Shown one piece after another: positions 30,975 through 42,290 of a stretch of 42,436 nt of DNA. Made by a program: the position numbers and the translations under genes. Each line of letters starts with the position of its first letter. Within the stretch, counting starts at the first letter, position 1. The stretch lies in assembly GCA_900542945.1 (NCBI GenBank), contig UQPI01000017.1:1-42436 (forward strand), written 5' to 3'. The notes under the pieces were generated by a model. It worked only from the letters and a program-made list of their open reading frames with translations. It did no database searches and had not been told where the DNA came from. This stretch comes from an uncultured Collinsella sp. (GTDB taxonomy: Bacteria > Actinomycetota > Coriobacteriia > Coriobacteriales > Coriobacteriaceae).

Positions 30975-31532
30975 TGCTGGAATCCTTTCTGTAAAAGGCC
31001 TACAACCCATTAATAACCCGCGTCCGTGCAATACGCGAGTTTATTAAGGTTTATATTCTCTTTATCGCTCATTTTATTCATTTTGAAAATAGTTTAACGG
31101 TGAACGGTCGTTTTTACCCGCTCAGCGTAAAGAAGCCCAGCTCACACATGTTTACGTCATCTACGTGCGACTTTATTTAATTAGAGCAGAGATTAGGCTG
31201 GATTATGCAAACTATATCTTTGCTAAACACATAACGGACACTGCAATTATTTACTCGCACTATACGAGATTCTATGCACTTGCAAGACAAGTATGCACCC
31301 CTGCAATAACACGGGGCTTTTCATCCAACAAAAGGGATAGCCAATCGCGCTTCACCCCGCGGCAAGCGACTGTGAGTTCGCAGTATGGAACTTTACCGTC
31401 GGGTATTGCATGAACGCCGCTGACGCCCTTTCGCTCCTGCGCGCCCAGGCAACCGAGAACGTCAACGGCGGCGCCAGCCTTTTCGCAAAGTGCCGTGCTG
31501 GTTCGCTGGCTTTGAGGCCTAAGCGAGCTTTG
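30975..31532. other. AT-rich gene-free region between arcC and the ATPase gene
   Basis: About 31020-31400 is visibly richer in A/T than the surroundings. On the - strand TATAAA near 31049-31054 may be the arcC -10. No gene is supported; a 70-codon - strand frame at 31352-31564 starts inside the tandem repeats and its sequence is not recognised, perhaps a degraded gene. A weak CCCC/GGGG stem followed by TTTT occurs near 31300-31322. Confidence 0.4.
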
Positions 31533-31622
31533 CTATCTGCCAATTTTTGTATGATTAGAGCCAAATCTATCTGCCAATTTTTGTATGATTAGGGCAAATC
31601 TATTTGCCAATTTTTGTCATTT
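31533..31622 (+). repeat. Three direct tandem repeats before the ATPase gene
   Basis: Copy 1 at 31533-31566, copy 2 at 31567-31599 and partial copy 3 at 31600-31622 share CTATYTGCCAATTTTTGT. Copies 1 and 2 continue TATGATTAG, which contains an extended -10 (TGTATGAT), so the gene may start transcription inside the repeats. Copy 3 ends at the ribosome binding site. The layout suggests a binding site array for a regulator, or repeats of an acquired segment. Confidence 0.85.
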
Positions 31623-31631
31623 GGAGGTTTA

Positions 31632-32993
31632 ATGCTACGCCGTAAGGTCACTGATAGGCTTTTGAGCTGGAAGAATAACTCCAATAAGGCATTGCTTGTT
31701 ACTGGTGCGCGTCAGATTGGCAAGAGCTATGCGATTCGCGCGTTCGGAAAAAGCAACTACGCTTCGTATTTTGAGGTCAATTTACTACTCGATGTCGAGG
31801 CAAGGAATGTGCTTATTGGCGCAAAGAACTCCGTTGACTTTATCAACCGTGTAGCCCTTCTTGCGGATGCGCCGCTTGCTGAGGGGGATACGCTTGTCTT
31901 TGTCGATGAGATTCAGGAGTATCCGCAGATCGTTACGCTCATGAAGGCGTTGGTCGAGGATGGGCGCTTTAGCTATGTCTTCTCGGGGTCTATGCTTGGG
32001 ACTGAGTTTAAGGGGATCTCTTCTTTTCCGGTGGGGTATGTCGAGCACATTGTTATGCGCCCGATGGATTTTGAAGAGTTTTGTTGGGCAAACAGCGTCA
32101 GCGAGAATGTGCTTGCCGGTATTCGCAGCTGCCTTGTCGAGAAGCATCCTGTCGAAAACTATATTCATGAGGCGATGCTCAAAAACTATAGAGCATATAT
32201 CGTTTGCGGCGGCATGCCGGAGGTCGTTCAGAACTATATTGATTCGGGTTATTCGCTCGTGAGCACACGTGCGCTTCAAACTCAGCTGGTCGATCAGTAC
32301 AAAAGCGATATCTCAAAATATGCATCGACTCGAGCGTTTAACGTTCGGTCGATTTTCGAGCAAATTCCCGTTCAGCTTGAGGCGGAGTCTCATCGCTTTG
32401 TTGTTTCGTCTCTGGGTGAGGGAGCTCGCCTTAAAAAATATGAACAGGATTTCCTGTGGCTTGTTAACGCAGGTGTTGGATTGATGGTCGCCAGGGTGAC
32501 GGAGCCACGGAGTCCCCTCAAGAGGACGGAGAAAACGACAGCCTTCAAACTATACGAGTCTGATACGGGCATGCTAGCATCGCGGTACCCCGGCAGCACT
32601 GCACGCGCTGTCTATCTTGATATGAAAACTCCCAACCTTGGCGGTCTCTATGAGAACGTGGTCGCGCAGGAACTTGTTGCCCTCGGGGCGGATGCATGGT
32701 ACTACCAAACGCGTGAGGTCGGTGAAGTTGACTTTGTGATCGAAGGCACCCACGGGCATATTGTCCCAATCGAGGTCAAATCGGGCAAGAAAGTTCGAGC
32801 GCATGCGGCTCTCGATCGTCTGATGAGTGTGGGCGAGTACAAAATTCCCGAGGCCGTTGTACTGAGCCACGAGAACCTCAGCAAAGAGGGCAAGGTTCTG
32901 TATGTTCCAATCTACATGACGTTTTGTCTTGATGAGTTTATGGAAAAGGATGACCCCAATAACGATTTCTCGTTCGCGCCCATATCTCTCTAG
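31632..32993 (+). CDS. AAA_14/DUF4143 ATP-binding protein
   Basis: A 453-residue protein of the archaeal-type ATPase group. Seen: Walker A GARQIGKS (25-32), Walker B LVFVDEIQEYP (about 88-98), FSGSMLG sensor region, and a C-terminal DUF4143 half with GGLYENVVAQEL, GEVDFVIEG and PIEVKSGKKV, which is the acid-acid-lysine pattern of a restriction endonuclease-like fold. The biological role of this family is not established. ATG 31632 has GGAGG four bases upstream. Its codons use more A/T than flanking genes and AT-rich DNA lies beside it, so it was probably acquired. It stands alone, with tandem repeats before it. Confidence 0.85.
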   Translation: MLRRKVTDRLLSWKNNSNKALLVTGARQIGKSYAIRAFGKSNYASYFEVNLLLDVEARNVLIGAKNSVDFINRVALLADAPLAEGDTLVFVDEIQEYPQIVTLMKALVEDGRFSYVFSGSMLGTEFKGISSFPVGYVEHIVMRPMDFEEFCWANSVSENVLAGIRSCLVEKHPVENYIHEAMLKNYRAYIVCGGMPEVVQNYIDSGYSLVSTRALQTQLVDQYKSDISKYASTRAFNVRSIFEQIPVQLEAESHRFVVSSLGEGARLKKYEQDFLWLVNAGVGLMVARVTEPRSPLKRTEKTTAFKLYESDTGMLASRYPGSTARAVYLDMKTPNLGGLYENVVAQELVALGADAWYYQTREVGEVDFVIEGTHGHIVPIEVKSGKKVRAHAALDRLMSVGEYKIPEAVVLSHENLSKEGKVLYVPIYMTFCLDEFMEKDDPNNDFSFAPISL

Positions 32994-33048
32994 CCACTTG
33001 AATCCGCAATCCAGCCTCGTCCCCTATCCATCCCCAAAGTGGCGCGCC

Positions 33049-33069
33049 TTTCGCGGCAAAGCCGCGAAA
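33049..33069. repeat. Perfect short hairpin after the ATPase gene
   Basis: TTTCGCGGC (33049-33057) and GCCGCGAAA (33061-33069) pair over three A. There is no T-run after it, so terminator function is doubtful. It directly follows GGCGCGCC at 33041-33048. Confidence 0.5.
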
Positions 33070-33140
33070 CAGCGACCGGGACAAGGCACCCCACCAACCA
33101 CGTCCTTCATCAGCCCACACAATCCGAGGACGTAGTCGTA

Positions 33141-33265
33141 GCAGGATCTGAGGGCTGACCTTCGCGGACACTCCGCAGGACGAAAGAACCCCCGCCGCAC
33201 GAAGTGCGCAGCGGGGGTTCTTTCATGTCCGAGGACGTCCGCGAAGGTCAGCCCTCAGATCCTGC
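33141..33265. terminator. 125-base nested inverted repeat, terminator of nifJ
   Basis: Outer arms of 29 bases match perfectly: 33141-33169 (starting GCAGGATCTGAGGGCTGACC) and 33237-33265. Inside, GAAAGAACCCCCGC (33182-33195) pairs perfectly with GCGGGGGTTCTTTC (33211-33224), and GCAC/GTGC pairs at the tip. The inner stem with TTCTTTC on either strand looks like a two-way terminator serving nifJ and the ATPase gene. The large outer arms are not needed for termination. Confidence 0.8.
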
Positions 33266-33275
33266 GGTGAGAGAC

Positions 33276-36815
<3,540 letters not shown>

Positions 36816-37105
36816 ATACCCCTCTCCTCTCATATAGGTATACAGGCCCCGGCGATCGCCGGGATGTTGGCGTGATGGGATTTACGCTGTTGCTTCCAAT
36901 CATCTGGCAGGCAGGCTCAGCAGCAGGTACGTGGCGTGGAGAGAAGACATGCCGAGGCGAGGGGCAACTGATGCGCCCCACAGACCCGACCGCCCGTCTT
37001 GCACATGACCGAGCGCCGCAAAGACCGCATGCCGGATGCTCCCGGGCACGCCCCGGCGATGGGAAGCGCCCGCAACGGAAATCCGCATGCGGGCTTATTG
37101 TACCC
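36816..37105 (-). promoter_or_regulatory. nifJ promoter and long structured leader
   Basis: On the - strand GGGTACAAT (37097-37105) is an extended -10, placing the start near 37090 and giving a leader of about 275 bases. Stems: GCCCGCA with TGCGGGC enclosing CGGA/TCCG right at the 5' end (about 37069-37095), and the palindrome CCCGGCGATCGCCGGG at 36848-36863 before the binding site. A 16-codon leader frame, MSSLHATYLLLSLPAR, ends near 36900. No known riboswitch was recognised. Confidence 0.45.
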
Positions 37106-37230
37106 CGCCGTCAAGTGTAATTTCGGCAAATATAGGCGGGCGGTAAAGGTTTACCTCGGGTGACTGCCAAGGGCCAAAATGGCCTCTCCATCCCCAGGCG
37201 ACCGACTCTGGCGCGCCAAGGAGTGTCCCC

Positions 37231-37265
37231 AGCCGGCAGAAAAGGAACGTCCCTATCTGCCGGCT
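37231..37265. repeat. Inverted repeat at the end of the FHA gene
   Basis: AGCCGGCAGA (37231-37240) and TCTGCCGGCT (37256-37265) pair perfectly around AAAGGAACGTCCCTA. The right arm includes two bases of the FHA gene TAG stop. The flank carries GAGTGTCCCC. On the - strand no T-run follows, so it is a poor terminator and more likely part of a repeat family. Confidence 0.6.
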
Positions 37266-38202
37266 AGAGAGCACCGAAGAGGATGGCGTAGGTAGTGGAT
37301 TCGCCGAGCTTGAGCTCGTCGCCGGGATTGAGTTGGGCGGAACGGCCGGGCTCTACTTGAATACATACGCTCGTGGCCCCGTTTACCACCACGGTGCCGT
37401 TCGTGGATGACAGGTCCTCGACAAACCATGTGCCAGAATCGTCGCACCAGATATGGGCATGGCGGGCCGAAACATCGTCGCCGACATCGGTGATGTCGCC
37501 CTCCCCCGTTGCCAGCGCGCCGATCTCGACGCCTTCCTCACTCGGCTGGATCCAGCGCGGGGCGCTCACGACAAAACTGTTTTGCACGCGCAGCAAGCCC
37601 AAGGGGTGCGCCGGGGCGGGTTCGCGTTCGCCCGCAGTAAGCGACATGCCAAGCGAACGCGGCGTGGATGTGCCTCCGCCACAGGTCGCGTGTGCGTAGT
37701 CGATGGCATAGTTCACCGAGGACCGCACATCCGCCGAACAACCGACGGCGACAAACAGTACCAGCACGGCCTCGGCGCGCTCGGCGGGCATGAGTTCCGC
37801 CGCCTGGGACAGGCGATCGAGCGCGTTGCGATAGAGATTCGTGTCCTGGTGGCACTCTTCGAGCGCGCGTACCATCGGTTCACCTGCAGGACCGCACACC
37901 ATATTGATCACAGCCGTGGAGTCCATGGGGTTGCGCTGGCGCAGGGCCAGTTGCGACATAATACGCGCAGCCGAGGTACCGTATTCGGCAAAGTAGCGCT
38001 GCTGAAGCGTGCCGACCGGCGCGCGAACGATAAAGCGGGAAACCCAAGAGCGATCGGCGGCTCGGCTCTGCGGGCTGCGGCCGTCGGCGAGCGGACGGGA
38101 CGAAAGCACCAAGCCGCACAGCTCGATATGGCTCAGATGCGCCGCGCGCTTAAAGATGTCAAACATGGCCCCGCATGGGGTGAGCTCAACTTGAGATGCC
38201 AT
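37264..38202 (-). CDS. FHA-domain protein
   Basis: A 312-residue protein. The C-terminal third (about 225-312) is an FHA domain, the phosphothreonine reader: SARHAHIWCDD (245-255) and DLSSTNGTVVVNG (263-275) are the S-x-x-H and N-G blocks. The usual Gly-Arg pair at the start of the domain reads IGA (227-229), so the arginine that normally helps hold phosphate is absent or displaced. Residues 1-210 match no family I recognise; no membrane segment is seen. ATG 38202 has AAGGAGG. It ends a four-gene operon with a Ser/Thr kinase, its obvious functional partner. The stop codon touches an inverted repeat. Confidence 0.8.
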   Translation of the reverse strand: MASQVELTPCGAMFDIFKRAAHLSHIELCGLVLSSRPLADGRSPQSRAADRSWVSRFIVRAPVGTLQQRYFAEYGTSAARIMSQLALRQRNPMDSTAVINMVCGPAGEPMVRALEECHQDTNLYRNALDRLSQAAELMPAERAEAVLVLFVAVGCSADVRSSVNYAIDYAHATCGGGTSTPRSLGMSLTAGEREPAPAHPLGLLRVQNSFVVSAPRWIQPSEEGVEIGALATGEGDITDVGDDVSARHAHIWCDDSGTWFVEDLSSTNGTVVVNGATSVCIQVEPGRSAQLNPGDELKLGESTTYAILFGAL

Positions 38203-38205
38203 GAC

Positions 38206-38751
38206 CTAGGCCTCCTTGGTCGTAGAAATAGAATCGGACGATACTTCGACAGGTCCGCCAAAAGTACGGGCAGCTGCGGCTCCACCGGCAAGCGGAGTCG
38301 CCATCTGGGCTTTTGTGCGTCGCGGTGCCGAAACGGGAAGTTCAAAGGCAAAGCCCATCGCAAGCAAAAACCACGTAAGCGTATAGGTTGCAACCAGAGC
38401 GGCAACAAGGCCGCCCATCGCGGCGCGTTGGGAAAATACGCTACATGCAGCCACAACCAGCACCGGAACCTCGCAGGCAGAAAGCGCAAGCACACCCTGC
38501 AGGAAGCCCGAGCGCCGATCGCGCGCAAGTGCCCCCGCGGTAACGCCGGCTATGCCTGGCAGCGCCAACGCCAGTGCGGCAATAACACCCGGTAGCGACC
38601 CAGACCACACGAGCGATCCCAAAGTCGCCGTCACGCGAGCGCCCGACGCCAGCAGCGCGGCCGAGACCACGACCACAGCCCAAACCACGCCACAGACGAC
38701 CGTCGCGCCGACCATCAGCGCGCGACGAACCGCGCGGCCGGACGCATCCAT
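38206..38751 (-). CDS. Small membrane protein of the kinase-FHA operon
   Basis: A 181-residue protein I do not recognise. It has about four hydrophobic segments (around residues 12-36, 50-75, 85-106 and 112-136) and a hydrophilic C-terminal tail of about 40 residues with several Ser/Thr, a possible kinase target. ATG 38751 lies inside the 3' end of the kinase gene, with a 37-base overlap in another frame and no clear ribosome binding site, pointing to coupled translation. The FHA gene starts three bases after its stop. A role as membrane partner of the kinase is inference. Confidence 0.7.
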   Translation of the reverse strand: MDASGRAVRRALMVGATVVCGVVWAVVVVSAALLASGARVTATLGSLVWSGSLPGVIAALALALPGIAGVTAGALARDRRSGFLQGVLALSACEVPVLVVAACSVFSQRAAMGGLVAALVATYTLTWFLLAMGFAFELPVSAPRRTKAQMATPLAGGAAAARTFGGPVEVSSDSISTTKEA

Positions 38752-40049
38752 GGGGCACGGCGTGAGCGGCTCGCCGCGGAGCGAACGACCGACATTTTGC
38801 GTATAGTGTCACAAAACGCCGAGAGCGCCGCCTCGACCGCCGCCGGCTCGGGACGATCTTTTTGATGGCTGGACAGACAGGCCATCACCACGTCGAACAG
38901 CTGGGCATCGACAAACGCCAGCGCATCGCGTAGCTCTTCGGAATCCGGCTCAAGCCCCAGCTGCTGGGCCTGCTCGGCCGCAGCGAGCGCCACATCGGGC
39001 TCACGACGAAGCAGCTGAGTCAAATCGCAACCGGGCGCATGGGCACCAATGGGATAGTCGGGCAGCGTGTCCATCTTGAGACGGTAGGGGCTGGCGATGT
39101 CGCGCGTCTTTTTGCGCGAACCCGAGGTGCCCGAAGTGCTCGGCGCGGCTTCGTATGGCGCGGCGCCGGCAATGAGCTCGTAAACCGTGCTTGCTGCGGC
39201 ATAGACGTCGATCGCCGGCGACATACGCAAAGCGCGCAGGTCGGGAATATCGTCGGTGAGCATCTCGGGCGGGGCATAGGCAACCGTCGCGCGACGCAGC
39301 GTGGCATAGCGCTCCGTAAACGACGCCTTGCCGCCGGTACCGGCCACGGCCGACGCAGGCTCGAGCGCCAGCGACGAGCCAAAGTCGATCAGGCACAGGT
39401 CAAAGGTGCCCTCGGCAAGCTGCCGGTCAAGCGGTAGACGCGCCGTACGCACCATAATATTAGCGGGCGAGATATCGCGATGGACAAAGCCCTCCCCCAC
39501 CAGGCTCATACGGCAGAGCAGATCGAACAGGTCGCGACCCAGACGCGCCGCCACAAGCGGCGACAGGCGTCCGGCATCGTCCACGGCAAGTCGCGAACGC
39601 AAGCGGGCAAGCGTCTCGCCCTCGACCCATTCCATGACAATTGCAGGCACACCGTCGACCTCGCCCCAGCCATAGAGGCGGGGAAAGCCCTTGAGGCCCG
39701 AAAGGGCGCGGTGGCATTCATATTCCTCGCGAAACGCTGCCTTGAACTTGGCGACCAGCGCCTCGTGAGCGGCATCGTCGTCGAACTCATCGCGCGCCGG
39801 CAAGATGAGCTGCTTGAGCGCCACGGCCTCGCCTTGGGCGTTGACGGCACGCGTCACGCGGCCGATACCGCCACGGCGCATGGTGGCATCGTCGGCAAAC
39901 AGCATCGTAAAACGACGCAGATAGGCAGGCAGTTCGTCCTGACCGAGCGCGATGGCCGGCTCAAACCCGTCGACACGCGCCAGGCGCAGGCCGACCATGG
40001 GATCGCGACCGAGCGATTGTGGCGTGGTGGATGCAAGATCGGTCATCAT
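38715..40049 (-). CDS. Eukaryotic-like Ser/Thr protein kinase
   Basis: A 444-residue kinase. Seen: glycine-loop-like RGGIGRVTRA (59-68), VALKQ with Lys79, HRDISPANIM with catalytic Asp192 and Asn197, DFG (222-224), and the APE-equivalent YAPPEML (258-264). All catalytic residues are present. Unlike PknB-type kinases it has no membrane segment and no PASTA repeats; the region after about 330 is helical and basic at the end. ATG 40049 overlaps the stop of the upstream gene (ATGA). It sits between a membrane-anchored Ser/Gly-rich protein and a small membrane protein, with an FHA protein last, so it probably phosphorylates Thr in one of these and the FHA protein reads it (inference). Confidence 0.9.
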   Translation of the reverse strand: MMTDLASTTPQSLGRDPMVGLRLARVDGFEPAIALGQDELPAYLRRFTMLFADDATMRRGGIGRVTRAVNAQGEAVALKQLILPARDEFDDDAAHEALVAKFKAAFREEYECHRALSGLKGFPRLYGWGEVDGVPAIVMEWVEGETLARLRSRLAVDDAGRLSPLVAARLGRDLFDLLCRMSLVGEGFVHRDISPANIMVRTARLPLDRQLAEGTFDLCLIDFGSSLALEPASAVAGTGGKASFTERYATLRRATVAYAPPEMLTDDIPDLRALRMSPAIDVYAAASTVYELIAGAAPYEAAPSTSGTSGSRKKTRDIASPYRLKMDTLPDYPIGAHAPGCDLTQLLRREPDVALAAAEQAQQLGLEPDSEELRDALAFVDAQLFDVVMACLSSHQKDRPEPAAVEAALSAFCDTIRKMSVVRSAASRSRRAPWMRPAARFVAR

Positions 40050-40951
40050 AGGGCAAGCGCCGCCACGTTATTGTTGAAGTTACCGAGCGCGACGTCATCA
40101 TCGCCGTAATGGCCGACCCATTGACATAGGTTGGTGTAACAGCCCCACAGATTGGCATACTGCTGATACCACTTTGACCGGGGCGAGAATGTCTGACGAC
40201 CGAACTCGGCTCGAATGACAAACATCTCCCCGACCAGGCTGTCGCACGGCCTGGGATCTCCCGTAGAGTTATAGGTCGAAACCACGTCATTGGCACGAGA
40301 AACATAGCCGTCGAGCATGTTGTACTTGGTCACAAGCCAACTGTGAATGCTCTCTTCCTCAGCAGCGGAAAGGCCACCGGAGTTTGCATCGTTGTCAGTG
40401 TTGCCGCCCGTCGAGCCGCCGTTTCCAGACCCTCCGGCAGAGGAACCCGACCCAGAGCCGCCGCCCGAACTCGATGAATCCGAGCCGGAGCCAGAAGTAT
40501 CCGAGCTACCGGGCTTTCCGGACTGCTGGGCGTCCTGCTCCTTCTGCTGCTCGACCTTATTCACCGTTGCCGCCACGCTATTGTTGGACAACCGATCGAT
40601 GATCTTGGTGTTGGTGAGCACGATGGTTTTGCCATTGGCAAGCGTGACTTCGTTGTCCGGAGCCTCGGCGCCGTCCGCATCGTCGGTGCCAAACACAATA
40701 TGCGCGACCACACTTGCCCAAGCATATCCAGTCGTGGTACCCAGATCACTTTTGACCTCATGCCCCACGCGCGGTTCGCGTGCGGCATGCGCCTGCATCA
40801 TGGACGGCACGGTCATGCCATAGGCAGAAACGCCAGCTATGACCAGCACCAGCGAGCACGATAGCAGTGCGTACGCCCGCGGCGCCAAGCCCAGTCGGCG
40901 TCGCATGCGCACCGCGGCGCCGCGCTTTGTCTGAGTGCCACCGGGCCGCAT
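40046..40951 (-). CDS. Membrane-anchored Ser/Gly-rich extracellular protein
   Basis: A 301-residue protein I do not recognise. A basic N-terminus is followed by one membrane segment (about 27-46, YALLSCSLVLVIAGVSAYGM), so most of it is outside. Residues 144-193 are a Ser/Gly/Asp low-complexity linker, and the last 100 residues form a folded-looking domain with three Cys (236, 271, 276) and many aromatics. ATG 40951 has GGAGGAG at ideal spacing; the open frame reaches 41044 through a hairpin but lacks support. It is the first gene of the kinase-FHA operon and could be its sensor or cell-wall ligand (inference). Confidence 0.72.
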   Translation of the reverse strand: MRPGGTQTKRGAAVRMRRRLGLAPRAYALLSCSLVLVIAGVSAYGMTVPSMMQAHAAREPRVGHEVKSDLGTTTGYAWASVVAHIVFGTDDADGAEAPDNEVTLANGKTIVLTNTKIIDRLSNNSVAATVNKVEQQKEQDAQQSGKPGSSDTSGSGSDSSSSGGGSGSGSSAGGSGNGGSTGGNTDNDANSGGLSAAEEESIHSWLVTKYNMLDGYVSRANDVVSTYNSTGDPRPCDSLVGEMFVIRAEFGRQTFSPRSKWYQQYANLWGCYTNLCQWVGHYGDDDVALGNFNNNVAALAL

Positions 40952-40966
40952 GCGTTCTCCTCCAAG

Positions 40967-40991
40967 AAAAACACGCCGCTCAGAAGCGGCG
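40967..40991 (-). promoter_or_regulatory. Terminator-like hairpin before the kinase operon
   Basis: On the - strand CGCCGCT (40991-40985) pairs with AGCGGCG (40980-40974) over TCTG, followed by TGTTTTT and then the GGAGGAG binding site of the first gene. It may end recR read-through or attenuate the operon. Confidence 0.5.
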
Positions 40992-41196
40992 CATTCATTC
41001 GAATCCATATTTGAGTGTATCAGCGAACCCAAAAGGTTGCGCAACGAATGGGCAAATTAAGGATGCGAGCGGAAGCATCCATGCGATAAGCGGATACGAA
41101 GCATCTTTGTTGCACAACAAACTCACAGTCGCACGGGGAAATTATGACTACCCCGTGCGTCGCGAGGAAAACATACGGCAGGAGCAGGCTCGCCAC
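40992..41196. other. Gene-free region between kinase operon and recR
   Basis: No gene is seen. GTTGCGCAAC at 41036-41045 is a perfect palindrome, and GTTGCACAAC recurs at 41109-41118. GGATGC/GCATCC pairs at 41061-41080. CGCACGGGG (41130-41138) pairs with CCCCGTGCG (41151-41159) and may weakly terminate recR, though no T-run follows. The promoter of the kinase operon must lie here. Confidence 0.45.
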
Positions 41197-41793
41197 CTAA
41201 ATCGCGCGACGGGCCTCGATGGCGCGGCCAAGCGTAAGCTCGTCGGCATACTCCAGGTCGCCGCCCACGGGCAGGCCGCTCGCCAGGCGCGACACCTCGA
41301 CGCCCAGCGGCTTGATGGTGCGAGCAAGATAGCTCGCCGTGGTCTCGCCCTCAATATTGGGGTTGGTGGCGATGATGACCTCATGGATATCCTCGTGGCC
41401 CAGACGCGCCAGCAGCTCGCGAATGTGCAACTGCTCGGGACCAATCTTGTCCATGGGGCTGATCACGCCGCCCAGCACATGGTACAGGCCATGGTAGCTG
41501 CCCGTGCGCTCGATTGCCTGGACGTCGCGCGGCTCGCCCACCACGCAAATGCGAGTGGTATCGCGCATCGGGTCCTGGCAGATGGAGCACTCGTCGGCCG
41601 TGGCGTAGTTAAAGCAACGGCTGCAAAAGTGGACCTCCTGCTTGACCTCCAGGATGGCCTCGGCCAGGCGGCGGGCCTCCTCGGCATCGGCCTCGAGCAG
41701 GTAATAGGCGATGCGCTGGGCCGACTTGGGACCAATGCCCGGCAGACGGCCCAGCTCATCGAGCAGTTTTTGCAGACTGTGATTCGCACTCAT
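41197..41793 (-). CDS. recR: Recombination protein RecR
   Basis: A 198-residue protein. Seen: helix-hairpin-helix LGRLPGIGPKSAQRIAYYLL near the N-terminus, the zinc finger CSRC (57-60) and CSIC (69-72), and a Toprim domain with CVVGEPRDVQAIE, HVLGGVISPMD and VIIATNPNIEGETTA. RecR works with RecO (also in this window) to load RecA. ATG 41793 has no clear Shine-Dalgarno sequence and lies 13 bases after the ybaB stop, so it may be coupled. The ybaB-recR order is widely conserved. Confidence 0.95.
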   Translation of the reverse strand: MSANHSLQKLLDELGRLPGIGPKSAQRIAYYLLEADAEEARRLAEAILEVKQEVHFCSRCFNYATADECSICQDPMRDTTRICVVGEPRDVQAIERTGSYHGLYHVLGGVISPMDKIGPEQLHIRELLARLGHEDIHEVIIATNPNIEGETTASYLARTIKPLGVEVSRLASGLPVGGDLEYADELTLGRAIEARRAI

Positions 41794-41806
41794 ATATATG
41801 CGTGTC

Positions 41807-42127
41807 TTAGAACGGCATGCCCGGGATGTTGAGGCCGCCGGTGATGGCGCCCATCTGCTTGTTGGCGAGCTCGTTGACGCCGCGGACGGCCTCGTTGACG
41901 GCAGCCATGATCATGTCCTGCAGCATATCGACGTCCTCGGGGTCGAGGGCATCGGGATCGATGGTGAGGTTGACGAGCTCCATCTCGCCGTTAACGGTCA
42001 CCTTGACCATGCCGCCGCCGGCAGAGGCGTCGACGGTCTGGGACTTGAGGTTCTCCTGCGCGGCGGCAAGCTGCTCCTGCATCTTGCGAGCCTGCTTCAT
42101 CATCTGCTGCATGTTCATACCGGCCAT
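41807..42127 (-). CDS. ybaB: YbaB/EbfC nucleoid-associated protein
   Basis: A 106-residue DNA-binding protein, normal for the family. The start MAGMNMQQMMKQARKMQEQL and the ending LANKQMGAITGGLNIPGMPF are typical. Such proteins bind DNA as dimers and are encoded next to recR in most bacteria. ATG 42127 has AAAGGAG five bases away. In many genomes dnaX precedes it; here dnaX is not in the remaining 309 bases. Confidence 0.95.
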   Translation of the reverse strand: MAGMNMQQMMKQARKMQEQLAAAQENLKSQTVDASAGGGMVKVTVNGEMELVNLTIDPDALDPEDVDMLQDMIMAAVNEAVRGVNELANKQMGAITGGLNIPGMPF

Positions 42128-42290
42128 GATGGCTCCTTTACGTGCGGCCGCGCGACAAGCTGCAAGGGCAGCCGGAGCACGGCGGGACTTTCAAACTCAA
42201 AAATCGTACCACGGCGCGCGGCGAGAGAGCGGGGCGGACGTGTTACCTCAGTCGATATACATGTCCTCCAATACAAACCACGCGCAAAGA

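Noticed and set aside
31352..31564. A 70-codon - strand frame beside the tandem repeats
   Set aside because: Starts inside the repeats, no binding site, not recognised; perhaps a gene remnant.
31533..31622. Tandem repeats as a CRISPR array
   Set aside because: Copies are directly adjacent with no spacers, only three exist, and no cas gene is near.
36872..37120. An 82-codon + strand frame upstream of nifJ
   Set aside because: It is antisense to the nifJ leader, with no binding site or recognisable sequence.
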